Positions 31,851 through 44,824 of a stretch of 64,000 bases of DNA are shown one piece after another. A model generated the notes under the pieces. The model made no database searches, was not told the DNA's origin, and worked only from the letters and a program-made list of their open reading frames with translations. Both the position numbers and the translations under genes were made by a program. Within the stretch, counting starts at the first letter, position 1, and each line of letters begins with the position of its first letter. Source of the stretch: Parelaphostrongylus tenuis (lineage: Eukaryota; Nematoda; Chromadorea; Rhabditida; Metastrongylidae). Location: the NCBI GenBank assembly GCA_019055375.1, contig JAHQIW010005317.1, forward strand, positions 372,001-436,000. Reading direction: 5' to 3'.

Positions 31851-32460
31851 TTTTAATTGAAAATTCAATTGTTAGCCTATACAATACATATCCTATTTCG
31901 AAGGCTGAGAATGCTTACGACCACATCTATGATCAAAGAAATTGAACATTCCAAACGAATGTCCATCTTACATAGGCTATACCTCGTACATGCTTGTATG
32001 GCATGGTTTTAGGCATTTAGGGCACCTGCTTTTTCTAGTCGGAATTTTCTAGCATTCGATGCAACGCCCTCTTGAGGCCCTTTCGAGAAGGCTCGATGTC
32101 GCCTGAGGAAGGCGTCATCTTTTAGGTAGCCCAGGTACACGTTTCACTTGTACTGTTTGAAGGAGATATAACTAATCTACTCAGCTAATGTTCTTGAGAT
32201 ACCTGGTTGATGTTCTTCTCTTATACTAGAGAGGTTTACAACACATCTTTGTAAAGAAAGGGCTAGCGAAATTTTATATTGTTGTTGATAAAAACCTATT
32301 CCTCAGAATATTTATTTAAAATTACTTTTTGTTGTAATTTCTGCGAATAACAGCTTTAGCATTGTCTATAACGCAGTGACTCCTCTTCCAAATTCTTACA
32401 GTACATTGCCGAAAGTGTAACAATGATTACCAACAACTTCCAGATGCCTACATCTCTATG

Positions 32461-33150
32461 TTAGGTTGGGGAAAAAGTTACTAAACACCTGCAAGGAATT
32501 CAGGATTTATATTGGTATCACACAGTAGCGTTGTTGTAGTCAAGAGTACATCTCACAAATATCTCCATAAGGAACTCCCACGGCGACGCTAGTTATAGTG
32601 CATCAAATTTTAATTTACTCATAGGATATCAAATTGATACGCTATTGCTGGAAGCGAGATTTTTACAAGAGGTGCTCCAGAAGAAATCTGTGGTGCCATG
32701 AATGCCGAACTCTACTGTGATCAGCTGGAGCGAGCCCACGATACATTGGTTCGTCGAAAGCGCGCGCTTTTCAGCAAGACTTTGCCAAACCACACACCGC
32801 AAAGAAGGCTAAGGAAGTTTGATGAATTGGCGGAAGTCAAAGTCTCCTGCGCACTCAGCCTGCAGTCTAGATGCTGTACCGTCCGATTATGGTCCGATTT
32901 CGCTCAATGGAAGATTTCCTCGATAGCCGCTGATTCGAGACATTCGATCAGGTTGAAAAGGGATGAAAGGGGTTTTTCGATTCAAAGCCCAAGGAATGGT
33001 ATTTCGAACAAAACCGGATGTCGCGGATGGTTGGCAGAAGATCGTGTATAATAATGGCTTTTATTTTGAAAAAAAATTAATTGTTTCTAATTGAATTTAT
33101 GAATAAACTTCTAATTTTCAGCTGGTGTTAAGAAATTTTTTTTATCCTAA
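32461..33150 (+). mobile_element. Mariner element, internally deleted, with both terminal repeats
   Basis: The left end TTAGGTTGGGGAAAAAGTTA (32,461-32,480) matches the reverse complement of the right end (TTAGGATAAAAAAAATTTCT, ending at 33,150). The coding remnant starts NAELYCDQLERAHDTLVRRK and shows PNHTPQRR in place of DNAKPHTAK, then KVSC...VRLWSDFAQWK. In a shifted frame it ends with FDSKPKEWYFEQN and GRRSCIIMAFI. The N-terminal half is deleted and several frameshifts are visible. The total of 690 bp compares with about 1.3 kb for intact mariners. Confidence 0.85.
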
Positions 33151-36100
33151 TAGAATGAACAATGACTAAGTAGAGTACGCATCCTCTTAATTATGCATTG
33201 CTTATTTTGTAGGTAATGTGAGTGCACTAAATTCTCTGATTCGGTTAACACATCCGATTCAAAATGTTGTCGAGGTATCAGTCTTCAGATGCCTGAACGT
33301 ATCCGACTATCTCCCCTATGCACTAACTAAAATTGATTCAAAATGTGCCATGTACTACAAGAGTCACATAGGTGGTGAAGAAGGATAGCCATCGGAAACA
33401 GGTAGAGGATTGGGTCTCTAATGCATTAGCGGAATTTCAAACCGTGTGCATTTACTTGCATTTGAAGTTTGAAAACATGAGAAAGGACTGAATGCAGGAA
33501 GCCTCTCTGCATTCTAAGCAAATCCTAACTCCTGGAATACATTAGGAACCAAACAATTGACAATGCACACAATGAGCTGCACCATTTCTGCTACACTATT
33601 TCTCTGTAGTAATTTTCAATCCCTATGATAACTTCTAACAGTTTATGGAGTTAAGGCTACAACGATTTATAGATTTGTGCCGCAATTTTTGGCTTCAGAA
33701 GTACAAAGTGGTAACATAATTGATTCTCTAAGGAAGTGTTTATTTGAGCTATAAATAGAGGTATAGTGAGTGCGATGGAGAATATGAATGGCAGGCATGA
33801 TTGGAATAGAGAAACATGTAACAAGATAATAAACGAATGTCTCACGACAGTTTGAATATGACCCTTCTATAAACATCTGTTTTTAAGCTGCGCGGTTTTA
33901 GAAAATGCATCGGCGTTGTATCTACTGCAGATAGCCTTATCAGAGTCCGTTCTATTATAATGAACCATTGAGGACAAGCGAATCTCCTGCAAGAATAATG
34001 AAGATTCAAAATTTTAGGTGGATAACCACCCAATAGTCCTAGAGCGTGCCCAGCTCACTCGGCGAGCGCGTGGCATTCAAGGCCAAATATTAGCGTGAAA
34101 GCCAAAGGGTTTAAACTACCTGCCTACATTCTTGAGTGCTACAATGATGATGACGATCAACTTTTGATATGTTCAAGTATCAGAAAAAGTGTATTCTTAA
34201 AAGTACTTCTTCGATTAAACCAGTAACTCTAATATCGATTGCTGAATTGTGGTTTGTTTGGAGAAAAACAGTTTTCATTTTTCACTCCACGCCTCCACAT
34301 CTGATGTGCAGATTTGAGCACTTTTGGAATTGAGTCATTTACTCGCAACCATTATCGACGAAGGTTCGTTAGAATTTTCGGCGGAATAGGTCCTGTTGGT
34401 GCGTGAGTATTATTGTCTACTTCATGAATGCCGCTAAGTAATGTTCGAGCCAAAATCTCTCTAGAGTTCTGGAATACCCGCACTGGAGCATTGCCGTTTT
34501 GATGGCAGGTAACAAAGTATACCCGTACACTGATTCCTAGGAACGCCTATCTACTAGCCTCGGTATTAGTTAATATCAGCGTACTCTTGATGACTAAGCG
34601 CCAGATTGGTGATAATTTCCAATTTTGCAGGTTTTCTCCTTTATCAGAGGCTGGAGTGGTCGGGTTGACCACAATTTAGTCAGTTGAAGAAAAAGAGATT
34701 CGCCGAGACAGCTTTGGTGGTTAAGTATATATGTATCGCAACAAAAAACTTGTTTGGAAACAGGAGATTCTCTATAAAATTTCCGTACCGAGCAAATCAT
34801 TATGAATGCGTGATTATTAGATAGTCGATCTGTGCAAAGGAGAGCGAGCGATTGCGCTTACTTCATTCTACCGATGATCCGCTCAACTCGGTTCGGCTCT
34901 GAGAGGCAAAAAGGATCCATATCACAAGCAGCCTATGGGCGATCGACTTGAATTATTTGGACTCCGAAGAAGGCGGAGGTACCGAAGTGCCCGTCAAATA
35001 AAGTCTTGATATAAATTTGTTTTGATTTCAGATCCAACTTATCTTGAGTTTTGACTTGTATTTTATTGGCAATTACATATCCTTTGTTTATTATTTGAAT
35101 AACACGATAGTGATAAAAAGCAGCCTAATTTGCTCTTCATAGCGGATGATTCGTTCTTGTTATAATTTTCGTCTTCTTTTCGTTCGAGTCGAATCTTTTT
35201 TGCTAAATCACCCGCTCAAATCGAAAACCTCTTTTGGCAATGCTCTTATACACATTGATGATGCTGATTGTTTGCTCAGCTTAATTTACCTTATCAAGAA
35301 TGTCAATGACATTGACAGTGTATGGCGAAGTCAGATAAGAATTTGGCTTCCTCGATTACTTTCAAATGAAAATGAAAAAATTTCATCGTATTGATAAACA
35401 TGCACAAGAATGTCAGAAAGCACTGGTATGGCTAAAATTTCAGTGCTTTCATCTTCTACAGAGCAGCGAAGATCCAAATCGGTGGCCCACAGCGTTCTTG
35501 CTTTGCCATTCTCTGTCTTGTTTGAAGTTCTTTATACTTGAACTGATTACGTAGATGGATTTTATGTAGACTTGAAAACGTTACTATTAAATGACATGTT
35601 GGAAAGGATTGAACAAACTCTATACAACGTCATCCATCTAAGAGACGCGCCAGAGTACGCTCATAGAAAGAAGAGAAATGAGAAACAAAGTGAACGAAAG
35701 GAGCAGTAATATAAACCACTTGACAATCGAAGCGATTCTGAGGAGGATCAGTAAGAAGATGGACTGATATGCCTATTACAAGCGCGAGCTGGCCATATTC
35801 ATAGCTGGCACCATATAGACCTAAAAGCCATTATCAGAGCTACGCGCTAATGCGGCAACCCCAACGGATAGCGGTTGCGAAAAACCCCGTACACTCGACA
35901 ATGTGCTTTGATGAGCACAATACTTTATACGGATCATCTATGTGCCTCAGTTGATAAGTACCAGCAAGAACTGTTCAAACAGCTAACAAAAGGAAAAAGC
36001 TGACAACGGTTCGTCGGCTTGGAGATGACCATGATGATCGATTCCAAAATATAGGGGAATAGTAATCAGTAACATGATGTCATGGGTTGGCAAAAACGAT

Positions 36101-36717
36101 TTTACGTGTACCACGCTATAAAGATCCCAGCTCTTCTTGTTTGCGATTGGTTCGATTGGTTCGCACATGTGAGCCGTCTACGAAGATTCCTGACCTTTTT
36201 GCGTGTGTTTTAATTTCTAGAAAGGCTTTCTTTGTCTCGAAAAATTTTGAATGCTGCTTTAGTCGATTTTTCAGGGAAACTGAGATAGTAGTTGGGACGT
36301 CCATACATGTGCTACACAGAGTGGCGCTCTTGAACAAATCTTATATATATCATTCCACTCCGAAGGTGAGGCCGGATCGCAACATAGCCTGGGTAAGTTG
36401 GATCGTGCGCACAGTCAACGGTATCACTACCATTGCATTGTCCATGACTTGATGTTGTTAATCATGGGAGCTTTGACTGGAAACGGTAATGAATTGGTTG
36501 TGTTTACATTCCGTGAAATAGTAAATACCTGAACATTTAAGCGGTCTATCTTCATGAGTTGTGAAATCCTCAGCAAAGTTTCCATTCGTCTCTTCTTCTC
36601 GCGTTTTCGCAAGCGAAAGACACGCACTGGCAAGAGGGTAATTAATTCTCAAGAACACCTTCGTTACACTTTTGTAGAATAGCATTCATTTAGCTTCCTT
36701 ATAAGTAATTCAACATA
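33151..36717. other. Repeat-poor intergenic stretch
   Basis: No exon with convincing boundaries. Foldback-family fragments occur around 34.95-35.20 kb (gaagaaggcggaggtaccga and ttcgtcttcttttcgttcga). Open frames at 35.15-35.55 and 36.09-36.45 kb are not recognised. Confidence 0.4.
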
Positions 36718-36995
36718 ATGAGCGCATGTGGCGCAGTGATTAAAGGTTCTCTACGCCGCACACGAGGTCAATGGCTCGATCGCTTGTACATGGTTGACAA
36801 GCCATCCATTCCTCCGGGGTCTGTAATTGGTACCAGACTGGTCCCAGACTTGTCTGGGAGGATAAGCAGCACTGACTCGGTTCAGCGGGAGGCCACCGCG
36901 AGTCATTGTTAAGGCCAGATATGCATTTAATCACCTCAAACGAATTAAAATTTGAAGACGAATTCATGGTGCATCTCTCAGGGAATCTTCATCTT
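36718..36995 (+). repeat. tRNA-derived SINE family B, copy 1
   Basis: The head gcatgtggcgcagtgattaa resembles an A box. The body shares with 39.34-39.62 kb a run of blocks: tgacaagccatccattcctc, accagactggt.ccagactt, gtctggga, gcgggaggcca, ggccagatatgcat and aatcacctcaaacga. Identity to copy 2 is high over about 270 bp. Confidence 0.7.
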
Positions 36996-37484
36996 TTTCA
37001 CCTTTTTGGATTTTATAAGTAATTCAATACCTCAGCTGTGCTATATTTTCTAATAAAATTTCAAATCAAACTTGTATTGATATATAATAAAGAGGATCAA
37101 ATATAGCGAGAAATAAGGGGAACTCTCTAGTACACAGTACAGCATTTCCGACAAGATTTTGGCTTTTCTTTCTTTTCTTAAAGTTTTGCTACTGTACTTT
37201 AGTGCTTACAGTATACATTCCACTAAAGTGACTGGTGTGGGACGTACAGGGTTTCCCAGTTCCTCCAGGATCAACCAAAATGAGGGGCTTGAAATTACTA
37301 CTGAGAAAGTCAAAGATGAGTGCCTATAATGATTGTATGAGAAAAACGACATCTTGTCAAATATCAACATGCTAATTAGATGGGAAATCAACGGAAGTTA
37401 GCATAATTGATGGTGAAGGCGGATAATCTGGATAATAAGTATTAGTTCCATTCTTGTATGTTGTACTCCTACCTGCACTTTTCC

Positions 37485-37720
37485 TATGGGGGATAGTGGC
37501 CGGGTGATGGCGATGCTTACCACAGAGCGGCATGGGTTAATCCACCCCACCACTCTCCGGCAGTCAACAACGAACGTCCTATGGAACTCCATAGCCATGC
37601 TTTCCTTGAAATTTCAAGTGCGGGCTCAACCACTATTCTACGACGTTCAAGAAAAATACGAAGAACAACTGAATGCTGGAAGTACTGCGATCCGCACAGT
37701 GAAAAAAAGAACTGTTAGAC
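37485..37720 (+). repeat. tRNA-derived SINE family C, copy 2
   Basis: gatagtggccgggtgatggc (A-box-like head), then ctctccggcagtcaacaacg, tcctatggaactccatagcc and gcgatccgcacagtga; the inverse orientation of the 27-kb and 42-kb copies. Confidence 0.65.
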
Positions 37721-38287
37721 GAAGTAAAATGAAGAATTACATAGAAAAGTAGTACTTTTCTGTATATGCCTAAAGATATTGGGGTATAGAGGCTGCAAAC
37801 ACCGTGTTCGATTAACAGCTACAGAATACAACAAGCACAGAGCATTATGAGACGTAAAATGTTAAGCTCTGATAATTCTCTTCTAAGTCTCTGTCAAAAA
37901 CTTCAGCCGCACGATATGATGAAATCCGTTCCCCAGCTTTCATACTACACGCCGCAAAAAATTTGGCACCATAGCCCGTGGCACGAGTTTGATCACCGTC
38001 TCGATGTGGGCACGAGTGATTTGTCCGTAGTTCAGAAGCCGGTGTGTGAAATGAATCGAAATATGAACAATGTCCAGAAACTGAATTTGAAGTGTTATTC
38101 TGGAAAAATTTCTCTTGTGTGTTGATGTGGAGCATGAATAGATCAAAACACCTAGTTTTCTTTCTATAGGGGTAAGAAACATATTTGAAACACTACTTAA
38201 TCGCTAGATCTTTCTCTAGAAGCGAAAAACTATTGGACGATTGTTGTAGCATTTGACTCACCGCGAAGCAATGAGGAACAAATTGCT

Positions 38288-38445
38288 AGACGGTGGCTCG
38301 ATATTGTACTGGTAGTACGCTCCCCGGTATGGATGAAACGAAGTTTCAACACACTCTTGGAATCTAATGCCTTATAAACCACTCAATACTTTTAGATATC
38401 TATCTATAACATCATAACACTGCCAAAGAGCAACGAAAAGAAAGA
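38288..38445 (+). repeat. tRNA-derived SINE family E, copy 1
   Basis: ggctcgatattgtactggta head, then accactcaatacttttagat and taacatcataacactgcc. Matches 41.09-41.24 kb. Confidence 0.55.
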
Positions 38446-39339
38446 AATGGATTGCGGTATTCATCTGTCAAGCTCTTTCAACCTCCACAGCGTCATTTGT
38501 AGACAATTTTGAAATCAAAAAATAAAGTCGTGATAGAGGTCACTGTTAAAATCACTGACTTAATCTTTCATACAGTGTCTAACTCTTATTGTCACCACAG
38601 AGTAAAATGTGAAGTTACGAGAAAGACTTGGAACTTTGTCATATTGCTTCATAGACTCCAACGGCTATCGGACATTTGCGAGGCAGGGCACGATGGCACA
38701 CATTCGCGGCCCTGTGACACCCATAACTTCAGCGCAACTAGGGTTTAGTGTTGATTTGTGGTCTTAGATCAATCGCCCTGAGTGGAGATCGTTGAGAGCT
38801 CCAGAATGGGTTTAAAACACCGCTGAGAGATTGAAAAGGCGAAGGCTTCAGTTTTTGCAGTGCCAGAGTGCGCTACCCTGGAAACGTATAGAAGGTGAGT
38901 TTCTAAAGCTTTCATCTAATGGTGAAATGATATAAGCGTGACGCCGTCCTTTATAGGTGAAGCAGTCGACTTTTCGTTTTCCAAACCTCTCCCAGTCCGT
39001 GTTTGCAGTCGCCCTCTATTGCGCCATTTCGTTTATTTCGTCTTCCGGTCCGTAAAGCAACACACGCAGCGACAAATTTCTGCAGTCCAGAGCAGCTTGT
39101 TTGCGCTGTGTGTGTGCGCGTGTATGTGCAGACTCGTACGAGGATTTACACAGCAAACAACGAAATGACGTCCTAATATTCAGGAAGTATATGCTATACG
39201 TGTGAACCGGTTGTTTCCAAGAAAGACGGGAAAAATCTGTTTGCAAACGAACAGGAAATGAACTCTATGTAAATTAATACTGTGGAAATATTGTGAAGAG
39301 ACATAACGTTCGTTCAATCAAAGCCTTTTCGCACACTAA

Positions 39340-39625
39340 TAATAGCGTGCCAAGGTCGCATTTGGCACAGTGGTTTGAGGTGTTCTGCGTTGCACTCGAG
39401 GTCTCAGGTTCAATCTCGTGCTTATGGCTGACCAAGCCATCCATCCCTCCGCGGGTCAGTAGACTGCTACCAGACTGGTTTCAGACTTGTCTGGGAGCAT
39501 AGGCAACACTGGCAAGGTACAGCGGGAGGCCAACGGCAGTCATTGTAAAGGCCAGATATGCATTCAATCACCTCAAACGAAGTTAGGAATTGGAGACGAA
39601 TATGGCACATCCCACAGGAATTGTT
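39340..39625 (+). repeat. tRNA-derived SINE family B, copy 2
   Basis: tttggcacagtggtttgagg head with caggttcaatctcgtg as B box, then the same body as the 36.7-kb copy. Confidence 0.7.
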
Positions 39626-40690
39626 CAACGCCGAGAGTTTCAAACCTTCAATAACGTGCCAAGCGACCAATGAAAAGACTTGCCAAGACAAAGTTAATCG
39701 TTGGAGAGGGCAATGTCAAAGCTCAACGAACGAAGCGTATAGCGCAGTGATAGTGATGTTACTATTGACACCGCAACTCATGTACAATATTGGCTGAACC
39801 TGCAGATGAAACACTACTATTGAAGATTTTAGAAGACACACGAGGTTCTTCTCTTTTGCTTTGTAAATGGATAAATGAATCCAATCCAATCCTATAAGCA
39901 CCTAAATTTCCTTGAAAACTTTCACGAGTCGTTCCCTCAACTCGGGATCCTACACTTAGCACCATCTACTTGCTTATAATCAACGCAAGAAACGCGATAC
40001 TAGTTGCTCATTTATATGTACGATTTTCATTAACTGTACCATAAAATTCCTCAGCATTGTGACGTTTATTTCACAGAAATGAAGACAGAATTCACGTAGC
40101 TTCCGAAAAAGCAGTCCGTCGTTCACGAATCAAAGTAGGGACCTTTGTACAGGCAAAAGTGCTTTCTAAAGCACAGCCTAATAAATCAGCTGTATACGCA
40201 GGACCACTTATCTGTTAACCTTAGCAATGGCCAAATAATTCATGATGAGCAGGCACGAGTTTGTCAACAAGAATTATACTGCATAAGCGAAGCTGTCGTT
40301 TTTTTAGAGCTTAGAGGGGTCGAACAGACATGTAATTCATTCTTGCCCAGATTAGGAGATAGGCTTGAAAATCTGTGCTACCAAGCAAAAAGAACCGTAC
40401 TTCACTCACTCAAACACATTAATTATATCAGATAAATTGAACTATACCAATGTTTGATGCACAGTAAAGAGATTCTTCAATACAGTCATCTTATTCTTTT
40501 ACAGTCCTCTATTTATTGATGAAGACAAGCGGCGTACAAAGTCTTACATAGCCGAAGAGTGTAATCGTTCTGAGACATGACGCGAATTCACTAGTTTTGA
40601 CGAGGTACTAGTAGTCGAAGTTCATTTTGAATTTCTGACTCTAATCCAAATATCTGGCGAGTTTTACGCGCCGATGCCTTATTCCCTTTG
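39626..40690. other. Intergenic; one unrecognised ORF
   Basis: A 97-codon + frame at 40,145-40,435 (QKCFLKHSLINQLYTQDHLS...) is the only notable feature. No homology is recognised. Confidence 0.35.
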
Positions 40691-40695
40691 GAAAT

Positions 40696-40944
40696 ATGAA
40701 GACAAATACCGAAAATCAAGTGAAGAATGGTTTGAAACGGGCAAAGAGAGAGGGTTTACATCGATCAAATATTCGTCAGCTCAAAAATGGTTCATCAACT
40801 TCTCCCGTACTCTACACACTTGTTAAGATACACAAACTCATCTCTGTTGATGATATCGTGCCTACTGATCATTCAGCAATTAAGAAGCTCTGTTCTATTA
40901 AAACAAAATATCGATCTAGATCTAAGATAAAATTTCACTTATAA
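40696..40944 (+). pseudogene. Possible Penelope-like reverse-transcriptase scrap
   Basis: The translation includes KRAKREGLHRSNIRQLKNGS, then SPVLYTLVKIHKLISVDDIV and PTDHSAIK. P-x-L-Y-x-L-x-K-x-H-K is the phrase just before the first conserved RT motif in Penelope-like elements. The expected following R-P-I-I motif is missing. Short and isolated; may be unrelated. Confidence 0.35.
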
Positions 40945-41084
40945 TTGGAGTTTATATCTAGATTTTTGGAATTTATACCAGACGTTTCTAGAGTTTTGGG
41001 CGCCGAGATCTTGCGCTTCTGTACGAGAATGCTGACATTTTTTTAAACATAGAGATGTTGAAGAATGAGTAGTGTTGCGAATGT

Positions 41085-41240
41085 ACCTCGGTGGTGTAGT
41101 GGTAGCACGGGTCCCGCTATGGATAAAACGCAGGTTCGCCCCACACCCCCTTCCCCTCTGAGACCTTATTACTCACCACTCAATTCTCTTAGAAATACAT
41201 GAAACATCATATCACTGCGGAAAATGCAGTAAAAACACTA
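41085..41240 (+). repeat. tRNA-derived SINE family E, copy 2
   Basis: tcggtggtgtagtggtagca (A box) and acgcaggttcgcccc (B box) at near-tRNA spacing, then accactcaattctcttagaa and aaacatcatatcactgcgg. The anticodon-arm stem is not complementary, so I do not call a tRNA gene. Confidence 0.6.
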
Positions 41241-41628
41241 GAAATTTGAATTATTTACCTTCAAATTTTCGTCACTATGTATCCGTGCTCTACGCACGTC
41301 TAGTAGGCTTCTTGTTAAATTTCAAATTGAACGGTCAGGTCTTTCTTCATGCGTGCACACTGCAGTCTATCCGTTTGGCCAGTGTATTCGCTCTCACGTA
41401 ATTTGGACTTCTCAGAGCGAGATTGCGATCGGCGTCAGCCACAGTCCTGATCCATGTGAGATATGCGACCGATCTCCAAAAATAACTAGACGGCTCAAAG
41501 CGATCAAGACGGTGAGGTTCTAGAAAAGCTGTTCATTTGCGATTCAAAATTTGTAACAAAATTTCGTTGCTAAAGTTACGGAAGTGCTTGACTGAGTAGA
41601 CTTCGTGTCAATTTGACTTTTCCACACT

Positions 41629-41653
41629 CTGAAGAAGGCGGAATTCCCGACAC
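41629..41653 (+). ncRNA. Hammerhead-like core, decayed copy
   Basis: CTGAAGAAGGCGGAATTCCC followed by GACAC where GAAAC is expected. The stem is only partly preserved. Confidence 0.25.
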
Positions 41654-41679
41654 TGTTAGTGTTATGTTGAATAGATCTT

Positions 41680-42185
41680 GCTGACAAAGCCGTTCTGCTT
41701 ATCAAGAAAGTACCTAATTACCTATGTGCCGTTAGTGATCGAGCGATGCTAACCAGTAAATGAACGTCAGACTAATAGTCGGCTTCAAGAAGCAGAAACC
41801 TACAAGAGATAGGTAGAATGTTTCCTTTATGTTTTTTTTTGCCCACTTTGACACGGAAGTATTATACTCGTAGAAAATTGATAACTGATTGAACACTGCC
41901 CTTAACTGAACTTTTGAACGGATGAGAATGTCGAACGCTTTCTCAGTTTGGTAGACTGAGGTAAGCGTTGAACCAATCCACTTGAGCATTCCAGCCCCAG
42001 ATAGCTCTCCAGTCACGAGAGGAATAAGATGTAAACGCTAGACCTTCAGTTAATAATCTCAGAAAGATGATTAAATATGGAAACGAAGCTTCCAGTGGAG
42101 GTAACATCTCACAGGTAATATAAGTCGTCAAACTGATGGTGAGGGTAACGTTTCAACAATCTGAATTAAATTTTTTCAAACACTT
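41680..42185. other. Intergenic, nothing recognised
   Basis: Reverse-strand frames of 62-94 codons at 41.73-42.13 kb have no recognisable product or splice logic. Confidence 0.35.
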
Positions 42186-42189
42186 TATT

Positions 42190-42440
42190 TGATCCGTCTT
42201 CAAAGTGTTCTTTTGCTGTGCGGATCACAGTACTTCAAGCAATCAATTCGTTTCTCCTCTTCTTCTTGATCGTCGTAGACTACTTTTTGAGCAAATCCCT
42301 TTGCAGTTTCGAGGATAGAGTGACTGTGGTGTTCCATAAGGCGTTGTTGTTGACTGCCGGATAGAGTTGGGGGTGAAGCTCGGCTCCACGTACGCCGCTT
42401 TGAGCATCACAACCACTCGGCCATGGCGAACTTTGAATCA
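42190..42440 (-). repeat. tRNA-derived SINE family C, copy 3
   Basis: The same block order as at 27.04-27.31 kb: tgtgcggatcacagtactt, ttccataaggcgttgttgtt, gactgccggatagagt, gaagctcggctccac and catcacaaccactcggccat, the last being the complement of the A-box head. Confidence 0.7.
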
Positions 42441-42682
42441 AACCTAAAGCAATGGATTTGAATTTTGATCAAAACTTGGCAATAACAAACAAAACAGAGT
42501 GCGGCTTTTTTTTCTCATTCTCAATATGGATCACAGGAACAGGATGATACCTAGGTGCGTGAGTGTGTAGTATCGTGCCTCTAAGTATTTTCTAAGTCGG
42601 ATATAAAAGTCTTAACCGAAAAGTTTATTGTTTTTCTGTTGCTTTTGAATGTCTAGAAGCCACAAATGAACTTTGGTTGCAG

Positions 42683-42827
42683 ATGTGCTTCAATTGTAGC
42701 CATAGGCAGTGCTCCTGACAGCTCGGCACCGTTCCTCCGATCAGTCGGACTGGTTCCGACATTTCCGGATCGTCATGCCGTCATCCGTCGACACTGGCAT
42801 TTACTACAATTTTTCTGTCAAAAAGCG
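42683..42827 (+). CDS. Orphan coding exon, possible receptor ectodomain
   Basis: GGTTGCAG|ATGTGC acceptor and AAAGCG|gtaagt donor bound 145 bp with one good frame (needs two incoming bases, ends in phase 0): CASIVAIGSAPDSSAPFLRS, then VPTFPDRHAVIRRHWHLLQF and FCQKA. GC content and codon use stand out from the flanks. The pattern F-L-R-S...P-D-R...V-I-R...L-L-x-F-F is loosely like the ligand-binding (ANF-receptor-type) fold of receptor cyclases or class C receptors, but this is a guess. No partner exons were found nearby. Confidence 0.6.
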
Positions 42828-43500
42828 GTAAGTTAGCTTTAGTCTGCGGATTCATCAAGGATATCTAGTCTTCACTTTCTTTACGGTGATAATTGGTGTA
42901 CGAATTTCAAGAATCCATATATTTATGCTAATGAGCTGTAACTTTTGTTATGCTGCCAAAATGGATTTTCTGATTTTTGAAGAATATAGGCTCAATTTTT
43001 CTGGAAAAATCACTACACCCAGCGACGATGCAATTAATGAAGTGGAAATTTATCTTATTGGAGACGACTGTGTCATGAAAGCATTGCCGTTGGTTGTAGT
43101 TTCAAAAAAATTGCAATGAGAAAAAGAGAAATGATATGTTACATTTTATTGTCAGTCGAAAGTATTTTTATAATTTTTCAAAATATCGCGTGGTTTTTAT
43201 TTCAACGGTACGGTACGTTGTGTAATATGATAAAATAAGTTGCGAATATGATAATAATGAATATGAATATACCCACAATAATGGTGAGACCTGAGCCATA
43301 TTTGGAACATGGTGTGGCTTTTAACCTACGATTACCCTTTCCAGAAGCTCACGGGGATACCTCTAGTACTGACTTTTATTTACCGTGTTTTAACCTAGTC
43401 GGTGGCTGTTAGCAATGTCCCGTCAATGAGACCAATATAAGATTACAAATCGCCATTAGACCCCATTTGAGCTTGATTAAAAATTAACTTAAGCATTTTC
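42828..43500. other. Intergenic or intron 3' of the orphan exon
   Basis: A + frame at 42,886-43,119 is unrecognised; otherwise AT-rich sequence. Confidence 0.4.
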
Positions 43501-43504
43501 TTAT

Positions 43505-43595
43505 GACGAGCGCCTCTATGGTATAGTGGTTAAGTTCGTGCGCCAGGTAAGGATAATCGCGGATTCGAAGCACGTCGGATGTCTAGGTTTACTCC
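43505..43595 (+). repeat. tRNA-like SINE head
   Basis: gcctctatggtatagtggtt (A box) and gcggattcgaagcacg (B box). The acceptor stem does not close. Probably a SINE head. Confidence 0.45.
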
Positions 43596-43909
43596 TTTCT
43601 CAGCTTTCCTGTGATTATTCTCTTCTGAGTTTATCGAGTTCTGTAAACTTCATGTACTTTGATTATTGAAAAACCTTTGTCAGTTATCGGTGAACTTCCA
43701 TAATCTTTATTAATCTAAAAGAACAAAATATTTTGAGATAATGGAGCACATTAGTGCTAATTTCATTTGTTTTAGCCAGAATTCCTTCTGTACTATCAAA
43801 TCAATTGGAGTAGTTCTAACCAGTTTTGTACGGATCTTGCCTATGAAGAACGAGCATTTTGAGATAAATTGCAATGAGAGTTTTTCATAAATAATCTAAA
43901 ACAATCGGT

Positions 43910-44100
43910 CAGAAAACTATTTTATTTGACCGCCTATTGTGGTGTTATGATGTTACAATAAACCCAATGATGAAGAGTGGTGTGCAAAAACGTTCGGGTC
44001 GGCTGGGACTTGAACCAAGATTTCACTCTTTCCTGAGAGTGCGCGCTGAACTGTTGCACTGACGACGCTCGTTTCGCACACTACTCTTTCTACACTAATC
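43910..44100 (-). repeat. tRNA-derived SINE family E, copy 3
   Basis: The reverse strand has a tRNA-like head (ttggttcaagtcccagccga as B box). The tail runs into ttgtaacatcataacaccac and taggcggtcaaataaa. Confidence 0.6.
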
Positions 44101-44234
44101 TAAAGTATCTATTTGACTATTTTGCTTGAGAAGCACGCAGGGCATTGTAAATTCTGGACAATGACTTGTACGCATTCTTTGTTTTGAAGTCGCTTGGGAG
44201 CAGAGGTTAGAAAGCCTCGGCAAACCCTCATCAA

Positions 44235-44460
44235 ATTCATCTTAAGTTGATGATATGATCACACGCTCATAGCTCTCCAGGCCTCCCATTCCTCTGGTTT
44301 AGCAGATTAATACCAGAATTGTCTGAGTGGAGCAGCACTGACTTGTTACGCCGACAGGCCACTCGCGATTTATTATCGAAGGCAGATACGCATTCAGTTA
44401 CTTCTAACAATTTGTAGTGAAGTTGAATACATGGCACATCTTCCAAGATTTGATCAAGGG
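44235..44460 (+). repeat. SINE family B, copy 3 (diverged)
   Basis: tctccaggcctcccattcct, taataccagaattgtctgag, gccgacaggccactcgcga, ggcagatacgcattcagtta and atacatggcacatcttcc occur in family order. A further partial copy, in the same order but more decayed, follows at about 44.63-44.82 kb. Confidence 0.55.
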
Positions 44461-44824
44461 TGAGAACATTGTTAATCCATCATGCTATTGGCTTTTGTGA
44501 CAAAGCCATTGATAGCTCACCAGTTTAGAATGAGTGGGTGTGGGTAAATTCTTTTTGCTTCTACTTTTGAAGCCGTCTCTGTACTCTTGCCATATGATCG
44601 ATTCATAATTACCCATACCGAGAGATCGGTGAATTTTCCTATTAAATGTCGTATCAGCGCAGCAGGTGGATTAGAGCTCAATGTAGTCTTGGTTCGAACT
44701 TGCTTCGGTTTCACGAAGCCTACCATTCTTGCGGTTTCAGCAGATAAGCAAAGGCTTGTCTGAGTGAATAAGGAAAAACTAGAACACTGATTTGATACAT
44801 CGATAGGCAACTAAAATGTACTAG

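Noticed and set aside
41095..41155. Possible tRNA gene (good A and B boxes)
   Set aside because: The acceptor and anticodon stems do not pair, and the downstream body matches another copy at 38.3 kb, so it is a SINE head.
44517..44810. 97-codon reverse ORF
   Set aside because: It overlaps a decayed SINE family B copy and has no protein-like domain.
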